From assembly GCF_000149955.1 (NCBI RefSeq), contig NC_030991.1, positions 3,701,600-3,765,599 on the forward strand: 64,000 nucleotides of DNA, in the 5' to 3' direction. This document shows positions 52,941 to 62,620 of this stretch, piece after piece. A program made the position numbers and the translations under genes. The number at the start of each line of letters is the position of its first letter. Position 1 is the first letter of the stretch. The stretch comes from Fusarium oxysporum f. sp. lycopersici 4287 (taxonomy: Eukaryota > Ascomycota > Sordariomycetes > Hypocreales > Nectriaceae). The notes under the pieces were generated by a model. That model searched no databases. It was not told the DNA's origin and saw only the letters and a program-made list of their open reading frames with translations.

Positions 52941-53826
52941 NNNNNNNNNNNNNNNNNNNNNNNNNNNNNNNNNNNNNNNNNNNNNNNNNNNNNNNNNNNN
53001 NNNNNNNNNNNNNNNNNNNNNNNNNNNNNNNNNNNNNNNNNNNNNNNNNNNNNNNNNNNNNNNNNNNNNNNNNNNNNNNNNNNNNNNNNNNNNNNNNNNN
53101 NNNNNNNNNNNNNNNNNNNNNNNNNNNNNNNNNNNNNNNNNNNNNNNNNNNNNNNNNNNNNNNNNNNNNNNNNNNNNNNNNNNNNNNNNNNNNNNNNNNN
53201 NNNNNNNNNNNNNNNNNNNNNNNNNNNNNNNNNNNNNNNNNNNNNNNNNNNNNNNNNNNNNNNNNNNNNNNNNNNNNNNNNNNNNNNNNNNNNNNNNNNN
53301 NNNNNNNNNNNNNNNNNNNNNNNNNNNNNNNNNNNNNNNNNNNNNNNNNNNNNNNNNNNNNNNNNNNNNNNNNNNNNNNNNNNNNNNNNNNNNNNNNNNN
53401 NNNNNNNNNNNNNNNNNNNNNNNNNNNNNNNNNNNNNNNNNNNNNNNNNNNNNNNNNNNNNNNNNNNNNNNNNNNNNNNNNNNNNNNNNNNNNNNNNNNN
53501 NNNNNNNNNNNNNNNNNNNNNNNNNNNNNNNNNNNNNNNNNNNNNNNNNNNNNNNNNNNNNNNNNNNNNNNNNNNNNNNNNNNNNNNNNNNNNNNNNNNN
53601 NNNNNNNNNNNNNNNNNNNNNNNNNNNNNNNNNNNNNNNNNNNNNNNNNNNNNNNNNNNNNNNNNNNNNNNNNNNNNNNNNNNNNNNNNNNNNNNNNNNN
53701 NNNNNNNNNNNNNNNNNNNNNNNNNNNNNNNNNNNNNNNNNNNNNNNNNNNNNNNNNNNNNNNNNNNNNNNNNNNNNNNNNNNNNNNNNNNNNNNNNNNN
53801 NNNNNNNNNNNNNNNNNNNNNNNNNN
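52941..53826. other. assembly gap (886 N)
   Basis: A long run of N begins 123 bases after the H4 variant stop. Whatever lies downstream of that gene is hidden. Confidence 0.95.
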
Positions 53827-54494
53827 TTCAAGTTGGCCTGCCACAAACTAACAACTACGAGTATCAAGACAAGCGATGATCAGGCTGGAAAGAACAAGAC
53901 ATGAACCATACGAGCTTAGCGAGACCAAGGCAATCATCAGCGTATTGTATGTATCATTAGCTTACAGGGCCCTCTGAACAATGGCCCCCCGGTGTGTTTG
54001 TGCGAATGTATACTAGTAGTGATCAGATCGCCTGCTTCTCAGTATTGTGTACCAGAGTTTGGAGTCCGGCCCTAATGGCTAGTACACCAGTTGTGTCATA
54101 TTCCCCACGACCCATGAGTGAGTCTCCTGTAGTAGACATATCAAAGCTATCGAAGATGGTTCTCCATAAAAAGGGAATAATGGCGGATATTTTCCAGTTT
54201 ACATCCTGGATAATGCTTGATTTACTAACTTCTCTCTCTCGCCGGCTTGATGGGGTGACTTGGCATGGATTGCAGCCCTGAGTTTGTTGACAAACAGGCC
54301 GTGTTTACAACTCAACAATCCGTCATCCATCACTGCCAAGGTCTTTTTGAAAGTCCGTGTAGGCTAAAGGAGACACCGCCGTAGCCTTCAGTGCCGTCGG
54401 CCGCCCGCCGCCAAGCCAACTTCAACTAAGCCAACACCCATCTTGATGTGACATCCTGGTATGCTATAGCCTCCAACACCAGAATATTTCCATC
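53827..54494. other. intergenic, no gene recognised
   Basis: Between the gap and the 3' end of the PAQR gene. An open frame at 53994-54281 has no recognisable content. Confidence 0.4.
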
Positions 54495-55560
54495 TCAAAG
54501 AGACTGGCACGTAAGGTTTGCGTGAGCATAGCTGAAAGCGTCCAGGTAACCGGCCAACTGGACTATAGCGGCGCATACCACCAGGATGTGAAAGATTGAA
54601 TGAGAACTGCATAGGTCGAATTCTCCAGGATACTGGCTCTCAGGAAACCGAGACTCCAGAATCACGTGCGTTAGGATCCATGTCTCTTTTCTCTACGGTA
54701 TTGGAAGACTTACCAGGTAAAACGAAGTTCCCAATAGGAGGCAGCCTGCTTTTGCTAGCGTATATGGAAATGCTTTTCTCAACATCTGCGATAGGCCGAA
54801 CATGTTGATGCCATGGACCAAGGGCGAAACACCGGAAAATCCAGTTGCTGCGAACATCAATGTTCGGAGGAGGCGGTACTCTGGGCCTTGGAACTTGGGA
54901 TGCATTGTCACGAAGATGTTCAGCATTCCGATAACTGCACTCTATCGACAGAAAAAAGAAGAATGTTAGAAATAAGTACTGGGTCTTCGATGAAGAACAA
55001 AATTTCGCACATGGGGTTCTACTAACCAAAGACCAGTAGATATTGCGTAACAAGCGTTCACACCAGAAAACCAGGTATATTCCCAACACAAGGTCACCCA
55101 GTATAAATACTACCACACCCAGCATGTCCAGTCGCAAGCAGAAATGTCCCACTCGTTTTGAGTGGTTCATTAAGGTGTGATATGCCACTGACAACGACAG
55201 GCACGTGACGGCTGCCAACATGAAGATGGACAAAGCGATGGAATCGGCGCCCGTGACCTCCGAGTACTGCTGGATATACCATTCGCCGAGAAAGAAGAAA
55301 ACGGCCGGGATGAGGTGGGAATAAATGTTGACCGACTCATTGTGGAGATATGACAAACTGCACAATGAAGTGATAAATGAGCCTGATATGTCTCTATAGC
55401 CGGAGAGAATATACTTGTTGGATTCCTGTCGAAACCATTTCGGCATCTGATCATATGAGAGAAGAATTGGGCGTGCTGCCTTGCCGGACTCAGATACTGC
55501 ATCGCTAGTAGGCTCCGGGGTCTGCAGTGATGAAAGTCGAGAACGGAGAGGAGATGCCAT
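54495..55560 (-). CDS. PAQR/haemolysin-III family seven-TM receptor, 306 aa, three exons
   Basis: Exons 55027-55560, 54714-54941 and 54495-54653. Introns are 85 bp (GTTAGT...GATAG) and 60 bp (GTAAGT, branch TCCTAAC, ending GGAG, an uncommon acceptor). Family landmarks: MPKWFRQESNKYILSGYR, SLSYLHNESVNIYSHLIPA, SVAYHTLMNHSKRVGHFCLR with the first zinc-ligand His, LDMLGVVVFILGD, then exon 3 with RFPESQYPGEFDLCSSHSIF followed by His, keeping the HxxxH zinc pair. The fungal members (Izh-type, relatives of adiponectin receptors) sit in membranes and influence zinc and lipid homeostasis. Length and hydrophobic segments fit the family. The start ATG at 55560 is preceded by no closer in-frame ATG. Confidence 0.85.
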
Positions 55561-55839
55561 CTGCCGTTGTGCTTGATGAAAATGTAAGGGGGGAAAGCCT
55601 GAGTTTGAATTGGAAATGGAAATGCAATAGGAGCAAAGAGGCCTTTCCCTTTTGCGTTCTTTCTTCTTCAGTTATTCTTTTCCCAACCGCGAACAGACCT
55701 TGCCGTTTCATTGCTTGTTACGGTCCTGACGGTTCGCTTGTGTATGATATGAACAGGTGAACAGGAAAGTGGCAAGGGGGAAGAGGCAATGATTAGAGTA
55801 AGAAAGTCGCCTTGCTATTATAATTCTGGCTTTTTGGTC
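55561..55839. promoter_or_regulatory. upstream region of the PAQR gene
   Basis: Promoter and leader of the PAQR gene are expected here; the coding-strand side is rich in pyrimidines near the start. No defined site seen. Confidence 0.3.
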
Positions 55840-55932
55840 CACGTTAGGTTCAGTTTCCAAAATTACATCTTTGATTGTTGTTCTTCTCCGCAAAAATAGC
55901 AGGATTGCTGATATCGGGGAGAAATCCTAGAA
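55840..55932 (+). mobile_element. short MITE family, copy 8
   Basis: Forward copy: CACGTTAGGTTCAGTTTCCA, core TTCTTCTCCGCAAAAATAGC, end ATATCGGGGAGAAATCCTAG. It directly borders the AT-rich tract that follows. Confidence 0.65.
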
Positions 55933-56285
55933 TATTGTTTATTATATAATATCTTGTAATTTTGATACATTTTTTATAATACTATATATTCTATTATTCA
56001 TTTTATCTTATAATATTATGTATGCTGTTATGTATTTTATTTTAAAATATTATGTATAACTATTTTGATTTTGTTTTAAAATGTTATATTAATTATACTG
56101 TTTATTTTTCATAATATTGCATATTTTACAATATGTTATATATCATACTATGGCATGTTTTATAATATTTTATACTTATTATAGTAGTATATCATCTAAT
56201 TTATAATAATACAAGGTATGCGGTAATAAAATATACAATATTATAAAATATATAACCTTATAAAACATATATTATAAAGTAGATT
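55933..56285. repeat. AT-rich tract, possibly a RIP-degraded repeat
   Basis: About 350 bases that are mostly A and T, composed of variations on TATAATATT, TTTTAAAATATTATG and their complements. It has no coding content and a sharp border with normal sequence on both sides. Such islands in ascomycetes often are repeats destroyed by C-to-T mutation; the original cannot be recognised. Confidence 0.6.
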
Positions 56286-56747
56286 GTAGCACGCAAACGT
56301 GAAACATGAGCACGATGGATCAGGTTAGCGTCATCTTAGATAGCAAATGGTCTATTACTGTAGCCCCAAATGCCTCTATCGCTAAGTTTATGAAGTATAT
56401 GATCACATGCGCCGCGTTTCAACTTGTGGTCGACGAGCTTGCATTTGACCAGAGAAACCCGAACTCATAGTGACCTAAAGCCTATAAATCACGACGTGTT
56501 TGAAGCATGCTGCGAAAGTCGTGGAACTAATTACTCTGCCGTGAGAAACCCTCAACAAGTGGTGTAGGTCGTTATCGGCCAGCTTATAGGAATGACTGTC
56601 GATCGAACATCGCAGTGAGGGATTCCAGGTAACTTGTGTCTGGTCCTTGACTTCCCTGATGTTGACTCCGAGGGCGGTTAGTATTGATTCTCGCTTATGA
56701 AAGCAAAATAAATATACTATATATAGCTACAGCTTAAGCTAATAAGC
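56286..56747. other. intergenic, no gene recognised
   Basis: Normal-composition sequence between the AT tract and the first of three paralogous minus-strand genes. Nothing supported. Confidence 0.4.
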
Positions 56748-57494
56748 CTATTCACTTACTGACTTTATATTTCTAGGCTTTACCCCTGCGTTTTCTAGTA
56801 CTGACACTACCTCATCAACTATTTCAAATTTTGCAATTGCGTTATAAAACTCTTCATCGCTCATCCCACTATAGGCTTCCCACTTCATTCCCATCGCTAC
56901 GTCGCAGATATATACCTCATAGTCCAGGTGTTGGAGATTATAATCTCCCAATGTCAGCTTTTGGTCCGGGATCGGCCCAGCCTCTCGAACCCAGTCGTCG
57001 GGCTTCGACTCCAACCTTCGGCTCATCCGAGTAGCAACATGTTCAGGATCGAATTTGCAGGGCTTATATAGCGTCCCATCAAGACCATTCCAAACAACTG
57101 CATGAAGCTTGGGGTTACTCAGCAGCTTATCGATAAAGGTTGACATTGTTGAGTCTTTCTTAACTAAAAAGCTCAGGCATGGAAGGCCACGGCACTCGTA
57201 CTCTTGGGATCCATGTTCGCATGGATTCTGACTGCACAGGCTGGGCATATATTTGCACTTTTCAACTATCCATCGTGCTAAGCCACGCCAACTACCTTCA
57301 GGCTCGTCCATGAACAGCCCATAACTCAGTAGTTTGAGTAATGCTTCTATGTCCTCTGGGCAGTCGCAGTCCTTTCTGCGGTACGAAAATCGTGAGTTAA
57401 CCTTCCCTCCTGGCAAACTGCACTCAATGTGCATTTTGTTCCAAGCTAGGATATCCACCCAGTCACTCAATTCGTCTGTCTCCATGTAATTCAT
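56748..57494 (-). CDS. unknown protein family, paralogue 1, 248 aa
   Basis: Intronless frame starting MNYMETDELSDWVDIL. Family landmarks shared with the genes at 59581 and 61601: ALLKLLSYGLFMDEPEGSWR, a CRGLPCLSFLVKKDS block, FIDKLLSNPKLHAVVWNGLD, then LQHLDYEVYICDVAMGMKWE, and MSDEEFYNAI with a helical end (IVDEVVSVLENAGV). Six or more cysteines in the middle (KDCDC, SLCSQNPC, YECRGLPC) are partly absent from paralogue 2. No signal peptide or membrane segment. I do not recognise the family. The gene and about 300 bases upstream are duplicated at 61.6-62.6 kb. Confidence 0.65.
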   Translation of the reverse strand: MNYMETDELSDWVDILAWNKMHIECSLPGGKVNSRFSYRRKDCDCPEDIEALLKLLSYGLFMDEPEGSWRGLARWIVEKCKYMPSLCSQNPCEHGSQEYECRGLPCLSFLVKKDSTMSTFIDKLLSNPKLHAVVWNGLDGTLYKPCKFDPEHVATRMSRRLESKPDDWVREAGPIPDQKLTLGDYNLQHLDYEVYICDVAMGMKWEAYSGMSDEEFYNAIAKFEIVDEVVSVLENAGVKPRNIKSVSE

Positions 57495-57889
57495 TGTTGT
57501 CGTGTGGCAAGAGATATGGTATTAGCATAAGTTTGAATATAAGATAGACAGTTATATATATATATATATATATACCTCTTCATAGTCTCGAAAAAAGTTA
57601 AGAATGGGCGGAAATGTAATTTGTTCTTGTTTTAGCAGCAGTGGGAGATTGGCCGCAATGGCTTGTTGCAAATTGATACTACTGCGCTAATATTGTAGGT
57701 ACTAAGAAGCCTAAAGCCGTAGTGCATCATTGGCTCTACATCGCTGCAGGTTTGTTAGTTACGAACTTACGATATACGATGTTCTGGAAACGATTTGAGG
57801 CTTGAAGATCGAGTGGCTTGCAATGTATTCTTTGGCCTCTGCTTCGGGGTGCCACAACCATCGTTATTTCTGGCTATGCAGGCTAAAAT
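57495..57889. other. upstream region of paralogue 1, duplicated at 62.3-62.6 kb
   Basis: Contains a (TA)n run at about 57553-57573. The rest aligns with the region upstream of the third paralogue (shared GCAAGAGA, CAGCAGTG.GAGATT and GTAGTGCATCA blocks), so the promoter was copied along with the gene. Confidence 0.6.
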
Positions 57890-57891
57890 TA

Positions 57892-59287
57892 TGCTCCAAA
57901 AGTCTGTGGACACCCCACCCTGTAGCAACTTGATCCGTACAACAGGAATAACTTCACTTATAGATATTTTGATTAAATTAAATCTAATAACAATGAATTA
58001 TATATCATTTTAAAGCCCTGATTTTTCTCTTCAATATTTTGTATACCAACCCTGGGCGCGAATGCATGCGTCAATTCGGCGGGGGAGTGAGTCAATCAGC
58101 CGGTTTACCTGCTCAGTTGTAATTGCTGCCCACGCCAACTTGATATATTTAATCAATTTTGCTCGATCGACTTCGTTGTTTTTGAGAAGGTCTAATTGAG
58201 GGAACATCTTTTTAATATTCAGCTTCAATTGCTTCCAAATATGCTCAATTGGATTGAGATCTGGACTGTGAGCAGGCCAGTCAATCCAGGATATTCCGTG
58301 ATCTAACAGCCAGTTTGTCGTAGACTCTGAGGTGTGAATACGAGCATTATCTTGTTGAAATTGACGAAATCCCTCGTATATATGAAGTAAACCTTCTGTT
58401 AAAGCCTGTTGATAACTTAAAGAAGTATATCCTCTTCTTCTGGCGGTCTGATCGCGGATCATGATGATGATATCAGATTTCCCTCCTCTCCAGATTGCTC
58501 CCCAAACCATGATAGATAATCGCGACTTTCCATGAACTGTTACATTAACTAATTCCTTCATGAACTTCTCATGAGGCTTCCGGAATATCCAACCTCGTTT
58601 ATAATTGGGTTGCGATTGAACTGACGATTCATCGCTGAAAATGGTCTGAAGGCATCGTCAGTTGAGTGGAAGATTCCCGGAAGCGAACAACCCGCAAACT
58701 TCAAAGCGACAAACCTCCAACAATTCTTCGATATCTTCCTTCCAAGCTTAACACCAAGAAAGCCGTTGACGAGCGGTTTCTTTAGATAACGGTATTCTTT
58801 GCATAGCCCTCCATTTGCGACCGTAATGGAGGCGTATAACTCGGCGTATCGTAGTTCGTGAGATGTGACCACCTAAAAAGTTAACAAGCTTTTCATATGT
58901 AATGCGACGGTCGCGTTTTAATGAAATTAATACGTATCGAATCTGCTGAATCGTGAGTTTTCGGGGACGTCCAGATCTTGGTTTTTTATCCAGAGTTTGT
59001 AGAGTTTTCCAGCGTTGAACAATATTTGAGATTGTTTGTGGTGAACATCTTGCCTCTTGTGCGACAGCTCGATATGACTTCCCACTCTCTACAGCCTGTA
59101 TAATAAGAGCTTTAACTACGTCATCGAATTCATGGTTTCTTTTGCGCTTTGGGCATAAGGTGGCCAAAATTCCATTCATTTCAGACATGTTTTATCTAAG
59201 TTTTGTCTAAGTTTGTAATTAGGATCAGTCTGATTTTATCTGGTGGATTACACGTTGGCGGGGCACCGTCCAGAGACTTTTGGACAC
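57892..59287 (-). mobile_element. Tc1/mariner-type DNA transposon, 1396 bp, frameshifted
   Basis: Flanked by TA at 57890-57891 and 59288-59289. The ends are imperfect inverted repeats: TGCTCCAAAAGTCTGTGGAC at the left and, reverse-complemented, GTGTCCAAAAGTCTCTGGAC at the right. The interior encodes a Tc1-like transposase on the minus strand in at least two frames. The element lies between paralogues 1 and 2 of the unknown gene family. Confidence 0.85.
58031..59188 (-). pseudogene. Tc1-like DD34E transposase, frameshifted
   Basis: The N-terminal frame starts MSEMNGILATL at 59188 and holds paired helix-turn-helix DNA-binding regions (GKSYRAVAQEARCSPQTISN and RITYEKLVNFLGGHISRTTI). After ...RQRLSWC (58748) the frame is lost. 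The C-terminal frame holds the catalytic triad: FSDESSVQ, FQQDNARIHTS and PDLNPIEHIWKQLK, which are the two Asp and the Glu of a DD34E transposase. A frameshift around 58680-58790 separates the parts. All three catalytic residues remain, so it is a fairly young relic, but it cannot make full-length transposase as read. Confidence 0.85.
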
Positions 59288-59289
59288 TA

Positions 59290-59580
59290 ATTTTACAACG
59301 CTGTTGCTGTTTTTAACCTCTTTCACCAATGGCTCTATCCTTACGCAATCGATATACGTCTATATATGTTCTATTTCCCAATTAGTATGGGTGGCTGGTA
59401 CGTCAAGCTACCATCAAGCCGAGGAGAACATAGCAGGTAATTTCGAGCAGAGAATTAGTCAATGAATTACTGTCTGATACCTGCTATCCAGATTGGGAAA
59501 CTTATTTAGGGAATCACTGTTAGTTACTAGAAATCATAATTCCCAAAAAGCTCCTTCTTAAAATTGCGGCGTCTGCTTTT
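59290..59580. other. intergenic, no gene recognised
   Basis: Between the Tc1 element and paralogue 2. Nothing supported. Confidence 0.4.
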
Positions 59581-60228
59581 TCAACAATTCTGTTTCAACC
59601 AGTCTATGTCATCATTATCTATATGTGCTTTGTCCATCTCTGCACATATGTCTCCAGCGAGGTCTTCAACTTGAATATCATTATAAAATTCCTCGCTGCT
59701 CATCTTATCCACTGTTTCAAAATCGCTTCTCATCCCGACTTCGCAGACATAAACGTCGAACGTCAGGTGGTCAAGTTTGAACATCTCCAGAGATAGCTTT
59801 GGATCATCAGACCGGCTGTCCATGCCCCTCCAGTTATGACTGTTCGAATCCGATGCTGGTTCGTACCATTTGTAAAAGTAATCAGAATAGAGAGGCTCGC
59901 GTGACTCGCGACCACGCAATTCCCAGATAGTGGCCTGGAGCTCGCGCCGGTCACACAGATAATCGACGAAGTCCGACGCTATGGCCTCTTTCTTCACCGC
60001 AAAGAAAAGCCACGGGATTCCGCGTTCACTTTCATCCTCAGGCCAATCCGATATTCCGCGCCAATTAGCTTGATATTCGAGCACGAATAGACCGTGTTTC
60101 TGGAGTTGGAGGAATGTCTCCAGGTCTTCATCGAATTGGTCCTCTTTATAGCTGCTCACAAACGCCTTTACATTATTTGACAGGAGAGCCTCCCAACTTT
60201 CAGGTGTGTCCGCGTGGACGCTACTCAT
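59581..60228 (-). CDS. unknown protein family, paralogue 2, 215 aa
   Basis: Intronless frame starting MSSVHADTPESWEALL. It follows the same plan as paralogue 1: FLQLQKHGLFVLEYQANWRG, WLFFAVKKEAIASDFVDYL, then LQATIWELRGRESREPLYSD, FKLDHLTFDVYVCEVGMRSD and MSSEEFYNDIQVED. Most cysteines of paralogue 1 are lacking, and the central segment is shorter. Identity between the two looks low but collinear, so the duplication that produced this pair is old. No domain recognised, no signal peptide. Confidence 0.65.
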   Translation of the reverse strand: MSSVHADTPESWEALLSNNVKAFVSSYKEDQFDEDLETFLQLQKHGLFVLEYQANWRGISDWPEDESERGIPWLFFAVKKEAIASDFVDYLCDRRELQATIWELRGRESREPLYSDYFYKWYEPASDSNSHNWRGMDSRSDDPKLSLEMFKLDHLTFDVYVCEVGMRSDFETVDKMSSEEFYNDIQVEDLAGDICAEMDKAHIDNDDIDWLKQNC

Positions 60229-60663
60229 GATTATGACACAAAGGTAAATAATGCAAAAAAAATGGTGAATGATGAGGTATGTATTATATATATGCCTCTC
60301 CTCAAGTGTAGATGTAGCGCTTTTTTAAATAGAAGGTTTAAAGTTAGTATTGAAAAACGAGATAAAAAAGAGGGTAAAATATTAAAATGCGATATGTATA
60401 TGTCTGGGAGGAGTAGAAGTCAGCTGTTTTTGGTATCAAACACTTCCAGCTTCCGCCTTACAATACCATGTTCTTTTTAAAGTTTAATGTGGAGGAGTCC
60501 TATCAAGTATATGGCTCTCTTTTATACGCAGGCATTTGATCCGACATAGACCATTGCTAAGAGTCTGTAATTTCTAGATCTTCTTGCTTATCGGGATAAA
60601 GGAAGAGTACGGAAATCTTCGTGCTCTTCTCATTCTAGCTTTTACGTCCAAGTTCATCGTTCC

Positions 60664-60700
60664 GCGCATTTTAGGTTCAGTCTTCAAAGTTCTATTCCCC
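60664..60700 (+). mobile_element. short MITE family, copy 9 (left end only)
   Basis: GCGCATTTTAGGTTCAGTCT followed by TCAAAGTTCTATTCCCC resembles the left end of the family; the rest of the element is not recognisable. Confidence 0.45.
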
Positions 60701-60839
60701 GTAGGGTGCACTGTCGGCTTCATATTTCACTGTATTACTTATTGCAGATACTTTTTGACTTGTTTGCATCATGACACCCTAACTGACACCTGCCAGCCTT
60801 TGCTTATAGATCACTTACTGGACATAGTACCATACAGGA

Positions 60840-60940
60840 AATTTCATTTTCAGTCTCCCTCCCGATATGAAAAACATCACTGTTCTTGCGGGCGAGGAAA
60901 ACGATCAACGATGAAATTTTGGATACTCAACCTGGAATGT
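60840..60940 (-). mobile_element. short MITE family, copy 10
   Basis: Reverse copy: AATTTCATTTTCAGTCTCCC, core GTTCTTGCGGGCGAGGAAAA, right end TTTGGATACTCAACCTGGAA. Full length. Confidence 0.7.
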
Positions 60941-61600
60941 GTAATACGTGTGGCTTTACTGATCTGCAGCCATCGCCAAAATTCCTAGAAATGTTGTTGG
61001 AGATGGCAAGACTGTAGACGCAGGCAGAAGAGGTCGTGATGGCAGATTCTGCACAGTCTCGAAACAGTACCACAGCATCCGTTTCTGGACGCTGTAAGTA
61101 ACATAGTACTCAGATTCGAGTAGCCCTTGTAGCCTGTACGGAGACTAGTTACTATTAGCATATATATACTTCTCCAGATTCGCGCCCTAAACATCTATAG
61201 TAGCAATACTTGTAAACCAGCCTTTACAAGGAATAATTGCGTTGTTAAGTGGAAGGTGACTAGTCACACCTGACAATCTCGGGCCATGCAGCTATGTAAC
61301 TGTTCAGAGTATAACTGTCAGCAGCGGGTTGATTCCCAACCGTGGATAAATTAAGCCGTGCTGTGTTATTGTTGTTAGATTGCGTAGGGCGCAGTACTGA
61401 GCGTTGTCGAAATGCTGTTTAGGCTTTGTTCAATGGGAAGCCTAATTGGTGCAGTATCCAGCGAGCCAAGTTGCATAAAAGTGCTGATGAATGTGTTGTA
61501 TCTAATCGTGGCCTGTTGTCTTAGAGCGACGAAACACTTCTTCGCTTACTAATCTAAGATCGATTCATTTAATATAACTCTATAGTTCCTGGTAACTCTT

Positions 61601-62322
61601 TCATTGTATATTGTAGCTGGGCTCGACCTCCGCGGCTTTCAAAGCTGACACCACCTCGTCAACTATGTTAAACTTCTCGATCGTGTCATGAAAGTCCTGT
61701 TTTGCCATCCCTATGTAGTCTTTCCACTCCATGCCCATCGTTACGTGGCAGATACATATAGGGAACTTCGGGTGTTGGAGATCCTGCAGCTTAAGATCTC
61801 CCCGTTCAAAGTCCACCAATTCTAGCTCTTTGATTTTAGATTTCGGGTCGGGAATTTGCAGCAGCTTCGTGAGGTACTGCTAGGAGAGTATTTATGGTTA
61901 AATTTAGGCTCATATAGCTTGCCATCGAAACCGTTTCAAACAGTTACATGAAGCTTGGGGTTAGATAATAGCTCTCTGAGAAAGATTGGCGTTGTCGGGT
62001 ATTCCTTGATAAAAACCTGAACGCATGGGCTTCCGCGGTGCTCGTACTTATAAATATCATGTCTGCATTGGTCTTCGACACATACTCCGCACCTTTCGTC
62101 TTCCCATGGTGATAGATCACGCCAACTACCGTCAACTCCGAATGATGGTAGCTCATAGCGGAGGAGTTGAAGAAACGCGTCCCTGTCATCTGCGTTTTCG
62201 CAGTCTTCCGTCATGCCTTCTTTCACCCGTTGCGGATCATTCACATCTGTTGCCGAACTACGTTCAATTTCCATTTAGCATGGTGCAAGGAGATCTCTCC
62301 AGCTGGCGTCTTTGTAGTTCAT
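61601..62322 (-). pseudogene. unknown protein family, paralogue 3, inactivated
   Basis: The ancestral start is the ATG at 62320-62322 (MNYKDASW, matching MNYMETDE of paralogue 1), which now reaches a stop after 15 codons. A downstream frame (61936-62274) keeps FLQLLRYELPSFGVDGSWRD, YEHRGSPCVQVFIKEY and FLRELLSNPKLHVTV, then ends at a TGA where paralogue 1 has a Trp TGG codon. The C-terminal part survives at 61601-61819 (PICICHVTMGMEWKDYIGMA, then FNIVDEVVSALKAAEV). Trp-to-stop by a G-to-A change fits RIP-style mutation. Together with its upstream region it is a copy of 56748-57800. Confidence 0.75.
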
Positions 62323-62620
62323 TGTTGTTGTGGCAAGAGACATAGCATAACCATGGTCTGGGCTACAAGACATAAGACTATATATATGTCTCTAACACTC
62401 GCCTTAGGGAAAATTATGAATAGCCAGAAATGTACTTTTTTCCTGCTTCAGCAGCAGTGTGAGATTCGCCGGAACGGCGTATTTCAGATTGGAACTATTG
62501 CACTAATATTGCAGCTGCTCAAAATCTTCAAGCTGTAGTGCATCAATGACGCTGCAACACTGCATGCTTTGTTATTTACGATATGCGATGTTCTGACAAT
62601 GATATGAGGATTGGCAATGG
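62323..62620. repeat. duplicated upstream region of paralogue 3
   Basis: Aligns with 57495-57800: shared TTCATTGTTGT, GGCAAGAGA, CAGCAGTGTGAGATT, TGTAGTGCATCA and TACGATATGCGATGTTCTG blocks. It marks the segmental duplication's extent on this side; the homology fades where the Fot/pogo relic begins. Confidence 0.65.

Larger units (their letters stand above)
60229..61600. other. intergenic with two MITE copies
   Basis: Apart from MITE copies 9 and 10 nothing is supported. An open frame at 60584-60988 runs through both MITE copies and is not called. Confidence 0.45.

Noticed and set aside
52743..53904. Several long frames across the 886-N gap.
   Set aside because: Artefacts of the gap; the only coding evidence on the left is the H4 variant's last exon, and nothing recognisable lies on the right.
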